Notes under the pieces: model-generated
What the model was told of the DNA's origin: nothing
Database searches by the model: none
The model's input: the letters and a program-made list of their open reading frames with translations, nothing else
Translations under genes and position numbers: made by a program
Part shown: piece after piece, positions 12,404 to 22,267 of the stretch
Layout of the letters: the number at the start of each line of letters is the position of its first letter
How positions within the stretch are numbered: the stretch's first letter is position 1
From: Phoenix dactylifera
Taxonomy: Eukaryota; Streptophyta; Magnoliopsida; Arecales; Arecaceae
Direction of reading: 5' to 3'
DNA length: 64,000 nucleotides
NCBI RefSeq assembly: GCF_009389715.1
Contig: NC_052395.1
Coordinates: forward strand, 25,097,482 to 25,161,481

Positions 12404-12874
12404 TTGAATTTTAAGACCATGGGAACATGTTTTTTTAATTTTTTTGATGATAACAGAGGCGATAGGTACCAAATTTTGGCCCTCCACTTCATATTTTGAT
12501 GACTATGTTATCCAACCATTCTACAGAGAAATTTGTGTAGAGCAGCCATAGTTGACCGGCCGCTAGTCCTCGGAAGTTAAAAACAAGATCCCATGGAATC
12601 GCTGCATTGCCTCGGCTTTCCCATTAATTTAACGCGGGCGACGACTTCTGATTGACTTGGAAAAGAAGTCGAATAATGTTCGGTAATGAACAAACATACT
12701 GATACTGAAGCAGATGAGGCATCGTTCCTTTGTTAGGTGGTGCCGGATCAGCTCTCGTCTTCCTTGCACTAAAAGGATCTTACCATACTTCCGTCTTCTC
12801 TCCATCCCTCTTCCCTCCAATTAGTGTTTGCTTGGTTGCAAGGTAGAGAGGGACTCTTCTCTTCTGCCATATGG
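12404..12874 (+). promoter_or_regulatory. Upstream region of the NLR gene with two W-boxes
   Basis: TTGACC at 12552 and TTGACT at 12652 match the WRKY W-box core, common in defence-gene promoters. The distance to the start codon (220-320 bp) fits. Two short words may still be chance. Confidence 0.35.
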
Positions 12875-15800
12875 ATGTGCCATCGATCCTATATAACCAT
12901 AGGAGGGTGGTTCATCCAAGTGATCTTTGATAAGTACCTCTCCTCTAAGCTCCAAACATGGGCAGCCAACTCCGGCATAGGTGACGACGTCGACAAACTC
13001 CGAATCGCCATGCTAAGGATCCAATCAGTGGTCAACAATGCAGAGAGGAGCCTAGCCGGTGGCACGCATGTATGGATGAAGGAACTCAGAGATGTCAGCT
13101 ATGATGCTGAAGACCTGCTTGACGAGTTAGAGTACCGGCGTTTTCAACAAGAACTGGAGGCTGGGAGCAGCAGCCCAGTAAGAGCATTCCTGTCCTCAAA
13201 CTTGGAGGCTGCGAGAGGCGTCGCCACGCAGGCTGGTGGCTTTCTGTCCTCCAGGCTTTCCAGCTTCACTGGTGGGGATGATGTCACAAACCAGGTAACA
13301 GATGCCTCCTTACCTTCTAGAATGAACAATACTAGGCCCCCAGCAAGCCCTGAAGTTACCTGGGATAGAGCCACCAAAGCTAGGATAAGGAATATAGTTG
13401 AAAGAATGAATCAGGTTGCTTATTGTATGAGTGAAACCATCCAGCTCTCAAAGTTGGTGAATGGTGGTCTCAACCATACTCAAAGCATCAACAGAGGTGC
13501 AACAAGCTCGCTAATCAGAACCAAAGTGTTTGGCCGAGCTGCTGAGTTAGAGAAGGTAAGACTTCTGTTAAAATCTGAAGATGAAAGAGTCTCTGTGCTC
13601 CCCGTGGTTGGCCCAGGTGGAATTGGGAAGACTACTCTTGCTCAACTTGTGTATAATGATCCGGACATAGTAGACCATTTCGAGTTAAGGATGTGGGTTC
13701 ATGTCTCTGATAACTTCGATGAGACTAAGCTTACAAGAGAGATCTTAGAATCTGTTTCTGGGGACAAGCGCGAATACAAGGGTGTTACAAATTTCAACAG
13801 TCTTCAAATGAGAGTCATGGAGAAGCTAATATTGAAAAGGTTTCTACTCGTTTTAGATGATGTGTGGAATGATGAGAGGAGCAGCAGGTTGGTGGAGGAG
13901 GAGAGATGGGAGAGATTTTTGTCTCCTTTGAAGGCAGGGAAGAAGGGTAGCAAGATCTTGATAACATCAAGATTGGCAACAGTGGCAGAGATGGTGGGCA
14001 CGATGGACTCGATAAATTTGGCTGGTTTGAGAGATCATGATTGCTGGTCCTTGATCGAGGAATGCACATTTGATGGCGTGCATCCTGACAAACACTCAAA
14101 GTTGCACAATATCGGGAGGAAAATAGCCAAGAAGCTGAAAGGTTTACCTTCAGCAGCAAAGGCAGTTGCAGGGCTGTTAAAGAATAAGCTGGATGCTGAT
14201 GAATGGAACAAAGTGTTGGAAAGAAATGACATATGGAATGATATCATGCCAGTTCTGGAATTCAGTTATCAACACCTACCTGCTCGCTTGCAGCGGTGCT
14301 TTGCATATTGTAGCATATTTCCCAAAGATTGGAAGTTCAAAGCTGACGAGTTGGTTCACCTCTGGATGGCACAAGGTTACATCCAACCACAAAACAAAAA
14401 AATAATGGAGGATATAGGAAGAGACTACATGAATGATTTATTGTGCAGGTCATTCTTTGACAGGCATAAGGATGGTTCTATCACATACTACGTTATGCAT
14501 GGTCTGTTGCATGATTTAGCAGAAACTGTTTCCCTGGATGAATGCCTTAGAATTGAAGACGATGAACCCACAAATGCACCACTTAACATCCGCCATCTAT
14601 CTGTTCGGACTGAAACTCTTGCCAATATAAAAGAGGTATGCCAACTTAGGAACCTGCGCACTCTAATGTTGTCTGGGAGAAACCAGTCTGTTATTGATCA
14701 TCCTGTACTCGAAGATGTGTTTAAAGATTTCACCTGTATCCGCACACTGGATTTATCTTTTCGTAAGATGGAGAAACTGCCAGAGGCTATAGGTCATCTT
14801 ATACATCTGCGCTACCTGAATCTGTCATCCACTTCTATAAGAGTATTGCCTGAGTCATTATGTAGGCTATATAATCTACAAGTGCTGAATCTATGGGGCT
14901 GTAGGCTTGAAGGTTTACCATCGGGCATGAACAAATTGATCAATTTGCGTCATCTTACTGCAGCCCATCAGATAGTAACCACCATAGCTGGTATTGGGAG
15001 ACTAACCTGCCTTCAACGACTACAAGTATTTAGAGTCAGAAGGGAAGTGGGATATGATATAGGACAGCTAAAGCACTTGAAGGAGCTTCGAGGACTGCTT
15101 CAAATTAGGAATCTTGAGAATGTGGAGACTGAAAATGAGGCGAGTGAGGCCATGTTGGAAGTCAAAGAGCACCTCAGTATGTTGCAGTTAGTATGGGATT
15201 CTTCTCAAAGGAATGGAGGGGCAGAAATGGAGGTGCAAGTAATTGAAAGCCTCCAGCCACATCCAAATCTCAAGAGGCTGGAGATAAGGGGTTGCAGAGT
15301 TGCCAGATCCCCTAGTTGGTTGGAGACTGAATTGCTCTACAATCTTGAATTCATTTGTCTCAGTGGTTGCAGGTTCTGGGAAAGCCTCCCGCCTCTTGGG
15401 AAGCTGCCGTCACTCAAGGTTCTCTGGTTACAGGGAATGCATGCAGTGAAGCGAGTTGGTCCTGAGCTTGAGGGCAATGGTGATAAGGTGTTTCCATGCC
15501 TGGAGGAGCTGGTGCTTGATGACCTGCCAGAGTTGGAAGTGTGGTCCGGAGACGAGCAATTGTTTTTTAGCCTCCACAGTGTCGTGGTTAAGGATTGCAT
15601 CAAGTTGAAGAGCTTACCTCCCTTTCCATCTAACATAACAGAACTAACCATATCAAATAGGGGATTCTGGATACCATATTATGATGACGCTATGATGGCA
15701 CAAATCTTGTCAGCAGTTTCATCACTATGTATCTATAACTGCCCCATGCTCACTGCTGGATTCTCTGCACTCTTGAAGGAGGAAACTGTGGCAAGTTTTT

Positions 15801-16261
15801 TGCCATTCCGAAGCCTCAACATGCTGAGGAGTTTTTCTTCACTCCGAAGCCTCAACATTGGTGACATCTCCCTACTAACAGTGCCACTTGTCAGGAAAAG
15901 CCTTTGGTCCTTACAGAATTTAGATATCCAGGATTGCCATGAGACTACGTCCTTCACTACTGAGCAGCAGGAGGTGTTTCAGCAGCTCACCTCCCTTCAG
16001 AGCCTCTGCATCAGTAATTGTGCCAATCTCCAGTTCCTGCCAGAGGACCTGAAGAGTATTTCCTCCCTACAGCAGTTGTTCCTGTGGAACTGCCCTAGTA
16101 TCCGGTCAATGCCTGAGAATGGCCTGCCAATTTCGCTTAAAGTACTGGAAATTGAATCCTGTCATCCCCTGCTTAAGGAGCGGTGCCAGAAGGAGCAGGG
16201 CATAGATTGGCAAAGGATCGCTCACATATCTCACATTGAGATTGATGGTGAAATTCTATAG
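12875..16261 (+). CDS. CC-NBS-LRR disease resistance protein (RGA type), intronless
   Basis: The frame is open from 12824, but codon 1 there is GTG. The first in-frame ATG is 12875, giving 1128 aa. The coiled-coil N-terminus carries the EDVID-like stretch DVSYDAEDLLDELEYR. NB-ARC motifs follow in order: P-loop GGIGKTT (about 248-254), RNBS-A, kinase-2 LLVLDDVW (tryptophan marks the CNL class), RNBS-B ILITSR, GLPSA in place of GLPLA, RNBS-D CFAYCSIFPKDW, and MHG at 541-543 where MHD is usual. About 20 leucine-rich repeats fill the remainder. The family senses pathogen effectors as an ADP/ATP switch and forms a resistosome. The frame is unbroken, so the gene may work, but the missing canonical start and the MHG change are odd. 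An out-of-frame ATG at 12871 overlaps the start. Confidence 0.85.
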   Translation: MCHRSYITIGGWFIQVIFDKYLSSKLQTWAANSGIGDDVDKLRIAMLRIQSVVNNAERSLAGGTHVWMKELRDVSYDAEDLLDELEYRRFQQELEAGSSSPVRAFLSSNLEAARGVATQAGGFLSSRLSSFTGGDDVTNQVTDASLPSRMNNTRPPASPEVTWDRATKARIRNIVERMNQVAYCMSETIQLSKLVNGGLNHTQSINRGATSSLIRTKVFGRAAELEKVRLLLKSEDERVSVLPVVGPGGIGKTTLAQLVYNDPDIVDHFELRMWVHVSDNFDETKLTREILESVSGDKREYKGVTNFNSLQMRVMEKLILKRFLLVLDDVWNDERSSRLVEEERWERFLSPLKAGKKGSKILITSRLATVAEMVGTMDSINLAGLRDHDCWSLIEECTFDGVHPDKHSKLHNIGRKIAKKLKGLPSAAKAVAGLLKNKLDADEWNKVLERNDIWNDIMPVLEFSYQHLPARLQRCFAYCSIFPKDWKFKADELVHLWMAQGYIQPQNKKIMEDIGRDYMNDLLCRSFFDRHKDGSITYYVMHGLLHDLAETVSLDECLRIEDDEPTNAPLNIRHLSVRTETLANIKEVCQLRNLRTLMLSGRNQSVIDHPVLEDVFKDFTCIRTLDLSFRKMEKLPEAIGHLIHLRYLNLSSTSIRVLPESLCRLYNLQVLNLWGCRLEGLPSGMNKLINLRHLTAAHQIVTTIAGIGRLTCLQRLQVFRVRREVGYDIGQLKHLKELRGLLQIRNLENVETENEASEAMLEVKEHLSMLQLVWDSSQRNGGAEMEVQVIESLQPHPNLKRLEIRGCRVARSPSWLETELLYNLEFICLSGCRFWESLPPLGKLPSLKVLWLQGMHAVKRVGPELEGNGDKVFPCLEELVLDDLPELEVWSGDEQLFFSLHSVVVKDCIKLKSLPPFPSNITELTISNRGFWIPYYDDAMMAQILSAVSSLCIYNCPMLTAGFSALLKEETVASFLPFRSLNMLRSFSSLRSLNIGDISLLTVPLVRKSLWSLQNLDIQDCHETTSFTTEQQEVFQQLTSLQSLCISNCANLQFLPEDLKSISSLQQLFLWNCPSIRSMPENGLPISLKVLEIESCHPLLKERCQKEQGIDWQRIAHISHIEIDGEIL

Positions 16262-16324
16262 GAAAAATGTGCTGCTTCTTTACTCTTTTTCTGGTTAAGC
16301 TTACCTGCTTCTCCATTGAAGTCC

Positions 16325-16560
16325 TATAGGACTGCCACCAGGCTGTCAACTACCTCTCTGCCAGCAACATATCCTCCAACGGTCTCTTCACAGCCATTGG
16401 TGGCGACGTTGACCTCCAGACCAAGCTCCAGGACCTCGTCAACCACCCCGACGTGCCTTGGGCCTTTGTGATCTTTTGGCAGATCTCACGATCCAAGTCT
16501 GGCGACCTCATCCTCAGTGGGGAAATGATGGGCGAGGGTGGTGAATGCAGCCATCAAGGC
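16325..16560 (+). pseudogene. bHLH-MYC_N domain fragment of a MYC-type transcription factor
   Basis: The frame starting GAC at 16330 reads a peptide with LQTKLQDLVNHP and then WAFVIFWQISRSKSGDL, the signature of the bHLH-MYC_N domain of JAM/bHLH13-like factors. The usual WGDG block after it is missing, the frame runs into low-complexity sequence, and no bHLH region follows. It starts only about 65 bp after the NLR stop. I read it as a captured or leftover gene fragment, not a gene. The domain match rests on memory of the family motif. Confidence 0.6.
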
Positions 16561-16599
16561 CACCACAAGGATGGGGAGGGGGCGGTGGTGGGGAGGGAG

Positions 16600-17046
16600 A
16601 AGGGAGACAAAGGTGAGTTCTCTGGATTTGATTGCTTATATCCAAGTTCTCTACGAGGGCCATGAGAGACCAGGCCATCTCTCACTCTTTTACTCCCTGT
16701 TCTTCTTCTTTACAACATTCAGATTTGATTGCTTATATTCGATTCTCATGATCAATCCAGAGTTCTATTGATCCAATCGATTTTCAATGTTTTCTTGAGA
16801 AATTATCTAAGAAAATGAGCAAAGTTCTCTCTTTGCTGTAATTTTAGCAAGAAGCTTGAATTTTGCTCATCTAGAGACCTCAATGCTATTTAGTATACAA
16901 AATACACATTTTTTAATCTTTTCCCTTCTTTGGAAGCTAGGTTTTGATGCCCTTTGCCTGATCCTTCTTCAATCTGCATTTCTAGTCATTTTTTGATAGC
17001 TATAGCATTATTTCCTCCAAATATTGTTAGTTTCAGTGCCACTAAT
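16600..17046. other. Intergenic, no gene seen
   Basis: AT-rich sequence between the bHLH fragment and the TRIM array. Nothing recognisable. Confidence 0.4.
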
Positions 17047-17051
17047 GACTC

Positions 17052-17859
17052 TATAACAACCCAGAACCTCATCCAAAATGGCTAGCCGGAAGGTATTATT
17101 TGGGTTCTTTGATCCTGTATAAGTATTCAAGATCTATCCAGCGAATAACCGATGTGGAACTAAACATACGCCGGCACGGTCCTCACATACTCTCCGCATT
17201 TAAGCCCTGACGTCCTCTTTAGGCTAAGGGTTCAAATCCATTCAAATCTAATCACAAATACCACGATCGGCTCGTGGTCAGCTCTAATGGATCCGCGTTG
17301 CAGTGTCCTCTAGTCCACATAGGTTATGGGCCGGATCCGCTCTGATACCATTTGTAACAACTAAGGACCTCACCCAAAATGACTAGCCGGAAGATATTAT
17401 TTGAGTTTCTTGATCCTGTATAGGTACCCAAGATCTACCCAGTGAAATGGCTAGCCGAAAGGTATTATCTGGGTTTCTTGATCCTATATAAGTATCCAAG
17501 ATCTATCCAGCGAATAACCGATGTGGGACTAAACACACGCTCTCACAGGTTCTCACATACTCCCCCCTTTTAAGCTCTAACATTCTTGTCGGGCTAAGGA
17601 TTTAAATTCATTCAAATCTAATTACAAATACCACAATCGGCTCATGGTTAGCCCCAATTGATCCGTACTGCAGTGTTCCCTAGTCTACATAGGTTATGGG
17701 CCGGGTCCGCTCTAATACCATTTGTAACAATCAATGATCCCACCCAAAATGGCTAGTCGGAAGGTATTATTTGAATTCCTTGATCCTGTATAAGCATCCA
17801 AGATCTACTCAGCAAATAACCGATGTGGGACTAAACACACACTCGCACGAATCCTCATA
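17052..17859 (-). mobile_element. TRIM retrotransposon, copy B: tandem LTR-int-LTR-int-LTR array
   Basis: Perfect 5-bp target duplications GACTC flank it (17047-17051 and 17860-17864). LTRs are at 17052-17187, 17353-17557 (two truncated LTRs fused near 17444) and 17723-17859 (137 bp). Interiors are 17188-17352 and 17558-17722. In minus orientation each interior starts with a primer site (TGGTATCAGAGC at 17350-17339; a decayed form near 17720) and the second ends with the polypurine tract AAAAGGGGGGAGTA (17571-17558). The structure is an unequal-recombination product of a tiny non-coding retrotransposon inserted once. Confidence 0.88.
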
Positions 17860-18021
17860 GACTCTTTTGCTCTTCTCTTTGTTTGTGGATATAGATTAAG
17901 CCCATATTGTATCCTGCTCAAAAATAGAAGGAAGCAGAGCTTGAGAGCCTGCAAAGAAGATGACACTGATAATGGTATCTAGACCCCAAAACTATCTCCC
18001 TTTCCAAGGCAAACCTCTGAG

Positions 18022-18516
18022 GTAGGGGGTGCAATCGAATCAAGCCAAGTCAAGTAGCTAGAGGCTTGAGCTCGACTCAATTCAAAATACTCGAGATCGA
18101 TCAAGCCTTAATATCTAAGCTTGAACTTGATTCGATAAAGAAAAAAAAAGCCATACTCGAGATTGACTCGAATCGACTAAAATATCAACCGAGCCATACT
18201 CGAGCTTGAGTTTGAGCTCAAATTCGAGCCTTGGCCATGATTAAAAAATATGATTAAAAATATAACAAAATATTATATTTTAAATATTAAAATAATACTA
18301 TATATTATAAATAAAATATAATATTACTAAAAATATATATACTCGACTAGATTCGTGAGCCTACGAGCCGACTATGTTGCTACTTAAGCTCGACTTGAAA
18401 AACTGCTCGAGCTACTTGAGCTCGACTTGAGCTAGGTAATAGTTGAGTCGAGTCAAGTTTGGACTCGAGTTGAGCTCGAGAAGTTAGTGAGCTGCTTGGC
18501 TCATTTGCACCCCTAC
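18022..18516. mobile_element. MITE-like element with TIR GTAGGGG(G)TGCAA
   Basis: The left end reads GTAGGGGGTGCAAT and the right end, reverse complemented, reads GTAGGGGTGCAAATGAGCC, so the ends form an imperfect inverted repeat. The 495-bp body is non-coding and loaded with GAGCTCGA/CTCGAG-type words around an AT-rich core. I could not find a clean target duplication, so the class (hAT-like or other) is open. Confidence 0.5.
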
Positions 18517-20082
18517 TTTAAGGCACTCTTGTTTGGGATCGACCACATGTATCCAAACCCCACACCATTCCCCCTTCAAAGACAAATCTTTCAGGTGCGC
18601 TGGACTGGGATCGACTGTGCCCCATGACTATCACTTCTCTCACCACCACTTCTCCCACATCTTCTTTCCTCCGACTCCACGTCGGCAACTGCGAAGGTCC
18701 ATCAAGGAACTCAAGTGGACGCGAAGCTTAGGACCACCCAAGGCTAAATTAGGCTCAGAGGACTGATCTGCAACCAAGATCAAGGTAAGATCAAGCCACG
18801 GTCGTGCTCAATGCTATCCAACCCCACCATATAAGAAGATAACCTCGATCATGCTCAAAGCAAGCACAGAAAAAAGGGCCTCAACTGTATGGCTGGTGAT
18901 AAGGCCCTGACACACTCAAAGATTAAGGGTACTTTCATTTTTTGAGTTGGTCCATTAATGGTTTTAGGGGCCAGATAGATGGCCAGATAATATTGACATA
19001 GGAAAATAATTTGGAGGGGCTAATTAAAATTTAAACTTTACAGGTCAATGTATTTCTCGACTAAAGTTGAAAGGGTGTTGCTGTATTTTTTTCCTGATAA
19101 ATATTATGAAATATGTGGCTAGAACCTGCTGGCAATTATGACAACAAAATGGCAAGATATGTTGTTGGTGACATTTAAGATACCTGCTTGATCGCCTAGG
19201 CACTACCTATAGTGTCCTCGTAGATGTATATGTTTTTCAATTCGAAACATATATAAAAGAGAGTATAAGTCATGCAAGTAGTAAGCTACTAAAATTACCT
19301 TTTGTATTTTTATCTGTATAATTTGTGTAACCTCCCAAAAAAAGGAAAATTCGAAGATTCATTTGGAACATTTATGTGGAGCAAACTGGATAATTTTTCT
19401 CGAGAATAATGTCTCCGCCTTTTTTTTTTGTTCACAAAGTTTGCTTGTTGTGTCATCCAGTCGGACCAAAACTAGCATAGGTGTTGTTCGAACTAACCAA
19501 TTTTTTTTCAGATAAAAGAACCTGGCATTTAGGGATTTTTGTTTATGGTACGATTCTTCAGAAAAATCAGAACTTATTCATGAAACCATCAAAACTTTTC
19601 AATTAACTGATACTAAGTGTATTCTTGCGGCTGTCTTCACATACATAAATCCATCAATTTATCTTCAAAATGCTGGAACTTGTAACAACGAACCCTAGAC
19701 CTACCAATAAACCAAGGCAGGAAATTTTTTGGGCCAATATTACTCATCTTCTATTCTCACCATTGGAGATCAATAGAAGGAAAAATAGTAGAAGTTGACA
19801 ACATCCCCTAAAACAAACAGCGAGGCCTTACCTTCATCGCGTCTTAGCTCCGACCTTCTCTCATGAGCTCCTTGTTCGTGCCTTCTTTCTTCTTTGAAGA
19901 AAGGGTGCCATGGATTCGAGCGATGGAGATTGATCCGGACTTGGGAAGAGAGGAAGTCGCCATGGAGACAAAGAAGAAAGAAGAGGAACAGGGAAGGAAG
20001 GGGAGGAAGAAAAAAGGGATCCGTATCTCGATTCCAACCTCCAGAGATTTAAGTTCAATGAAGAAAATATTTCCAAGTCCCT

Positions 20083-20710
20083 GATCGAACTTCAAATTAT
20101 TTGCTAGTTTCCAAAGTACAAACTTCGCATAGGACCTGCGCATCATTTGCAGACTTTATTTGGCATCTCTGCAGGAAAAACTATATATGGATGATCGTTT
20201 TCTGATTTCAGTAGTACAAACTTGACAAGAAGAAAGTACGACAGTTCATAGATTTATGTTAGATGACGAAAATATTTCCTCAACGGGAACTAATTATCAG
20301 GCCAACAAAATTGTATCCAGGATATTCTTTTACTGGTATGTACGGAGAGCTTTGTAGGCTTGTAATCTGTAGGAGGTTTAAAGGTGGGATTCTTCTGTAT
20401 CAACTCGGAAATGATCTCCAGTCTTTGCTCTATGAGTTTTTCATGGAGCCTGGCCTCCCTTGCATTTATCTTAACATCCGAGTTGCCGTAAATTGGTGGT
20501 GGTGATGGAGGCCTTTCATTATCAGATCGATTGTCGACAAGCGAAACCCCCGATTGAACTTTAAATTATTTGAGTTTCTAAAGTACAAACTTTGCATAAG
20601 ACCTGAACATCATATGCAGACCTTATTTGGGACATGTGAAGGAAAACATAATTATAGATGATTATTTTGTGATTCAGAAGTACAGACTTGGCATGAAGAA
20701 AGCATCACTG
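20083..20710. repeat. Diverged direct repeat, two copies of about 160 bp
   Basis: Copy 1 (about 20083-20240) and copy 2 (about 20550-20710) share the same order of words: AACTT-AAATTATTTG, TTTC-AAAGTACAAACTT-GCATA, GACCT-C-CATCAT-TGCAGAC, TTATTTGG, and a CTTG-CA-GAAGAAA end. By eye they are clearly related but not identical. Origin unknown. Confidence 0.6.
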
Positions 20711-21499
20711 TTCATGATCATCTCTTCAGATTTTATAAACCTTTTGCAAATGACATCCACTCAAATCCACCTATATCCAGTCAATTTCCCTCTTGTTCGG
20801 CGTTCCTTGATGGTAATACTAATTATGCAGGGGTAATACTTTTCTGGCGCTCCTAGATTAAGCTTCTTCATTCCTATGGTTCATGTACTATACTACCATC
20901 AGAGTGTGGAAAAAGATGTTCATATTTTTTGTCATGTTCTTTCATACTGCTTGAGCACAAGGCAATTAAAGAAAATATGGTGAATGCCCTCTCCAGGAGA
21001 ACAACTTCTAGGGCAGTTGTTTTGCTCCTCAGCCTGCATTACCAAAGCCACATCTTAGAAGTGGGCATACCATGGCTAAAAGTGCTCTAAGCTATGAGCA
21101 TGGAGACTGCTTCCCAAGGTCTTCACACAATTGATCTCTCTAGGGATTTTTTTCAGGTATATAACACGGACAAAGGATGAAGTTCCATTGGTATGGACTA
21201 TTACACAGTTACATACAAAAATATTCAGATATAGGTCACAGCACTTGCTAATAAGTAGTTTTTGGCAAAGGGAAAATGAGTAAAATGAGTATAATATATT
21301 TGCTATACACTCAGAAAAATGAGTGACCCTTCCAGTATAGATATCCACACAGCTATCTCGCTGCTATATTATGTTGTTTCATTATACAATGATACATTGA
21401 TATGATACTAATAGTGTAAGTAACAAGATGTTAAATTTGTTTAACAAAATTACAGTTAATTGTTTCTTCACAATAGCCAAAAACTGTTAATGGCTATGC

Positions 21500-21501
<2 letters not shown>

Positions 21502-21533
<32 letters not shown>
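21502..21533. repeat. (GA)n microsatellite
   Basis: About 16 GA units, intergenic. Confidence 0.85.
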
Positions 21534-21536
<3 letters not shown>

Positions 21537-22267
21537 GGAGGTGGATATCCTCTTTTAAAAAATTTTAATATTTTTTTCAGATCATCCAGTCCAAGTAGAA
21601 TACTCCTGATTCTTGCACTACTCAACATGTTTCATTATCTTATTATTAATAAACAGCATAAATACTTAGATCATATGTCCTATTTTTCCTCTGTAACAAA
21701 CTTCAATCCGCCACCGCATAATCTGTTTCTGATGAAAGAATGAGTAGTTCGCCAATTTATTCACGATAAACGAACTATTTCTGAATAAGGGTTATAATTA
21801 CATCTTTGTGGAGAGTAAAACTAAACTCTTCATGCAATTACTCGCCTTTATGAAATTTTAGTGAGATTTTCTGAAATTGAATTAGTAGATTGCAAAAGCT
21901 TAATCAACAAAGTTTAGCTGAAAAACAATGCATCTAAAATAATTTATGCATACCTCGGATTTACTAAGCCTTGCATTGTAAGATCAAAACCACATGGATG
22001 TGTTAAATTTTGCATTGTAAGATCAAAACCATGAATAGCACCGAGTAGAACATACTGGTGAGAGATAAGCAACTGGTTCTAGAAGTTACTTGGCGAGCTG
22101 CTAGATCCGCATTCTGGTCTCATGCACGCGTAGCTAGAATATGATGAAGCTATATGAACATTTATTCTGAATTCCTATTCTCTGCATGGAGAACAGATTT
22201 TCTCATTGCTTTTTGATTTTCTTTGCTATTATTGGGACATCGTTAGTCCCAGCAATATTTCTATCTC

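Larger units (their letters stand above)
18517..22267. other. Long intergenic stretch, no convincing gene
   Basis: Short ORFs here (for example near 18533, 19844-20146, 20263) lack domains. The stretch contains a direct repeat (20083-20240 versus 20550-20710) and a GA microsatellite (21502-21533). Otherwise it is AT-rich and featureless to me. Confidence 0.4.

Noticed and set aside
12824..12874. NLR start at 12824
   Set aside because: The codon there is GTG. Plants initiate at ATG, and the first in-frame ATG is 12875.
17188..17352. tRNA gene or SINE from the GGTTCAAATCC word in the TRIM interior
   Set aside because: No cloverleaf or box A at the right distance. LTRs, PBS, PPT and TSD fit a TRIM instead.
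19844..20146. 100-aa minus-strand ORF
   Set aside because: Low-complexity Phe/Ser sequence, overlapping ORFs on both strands, no domain.
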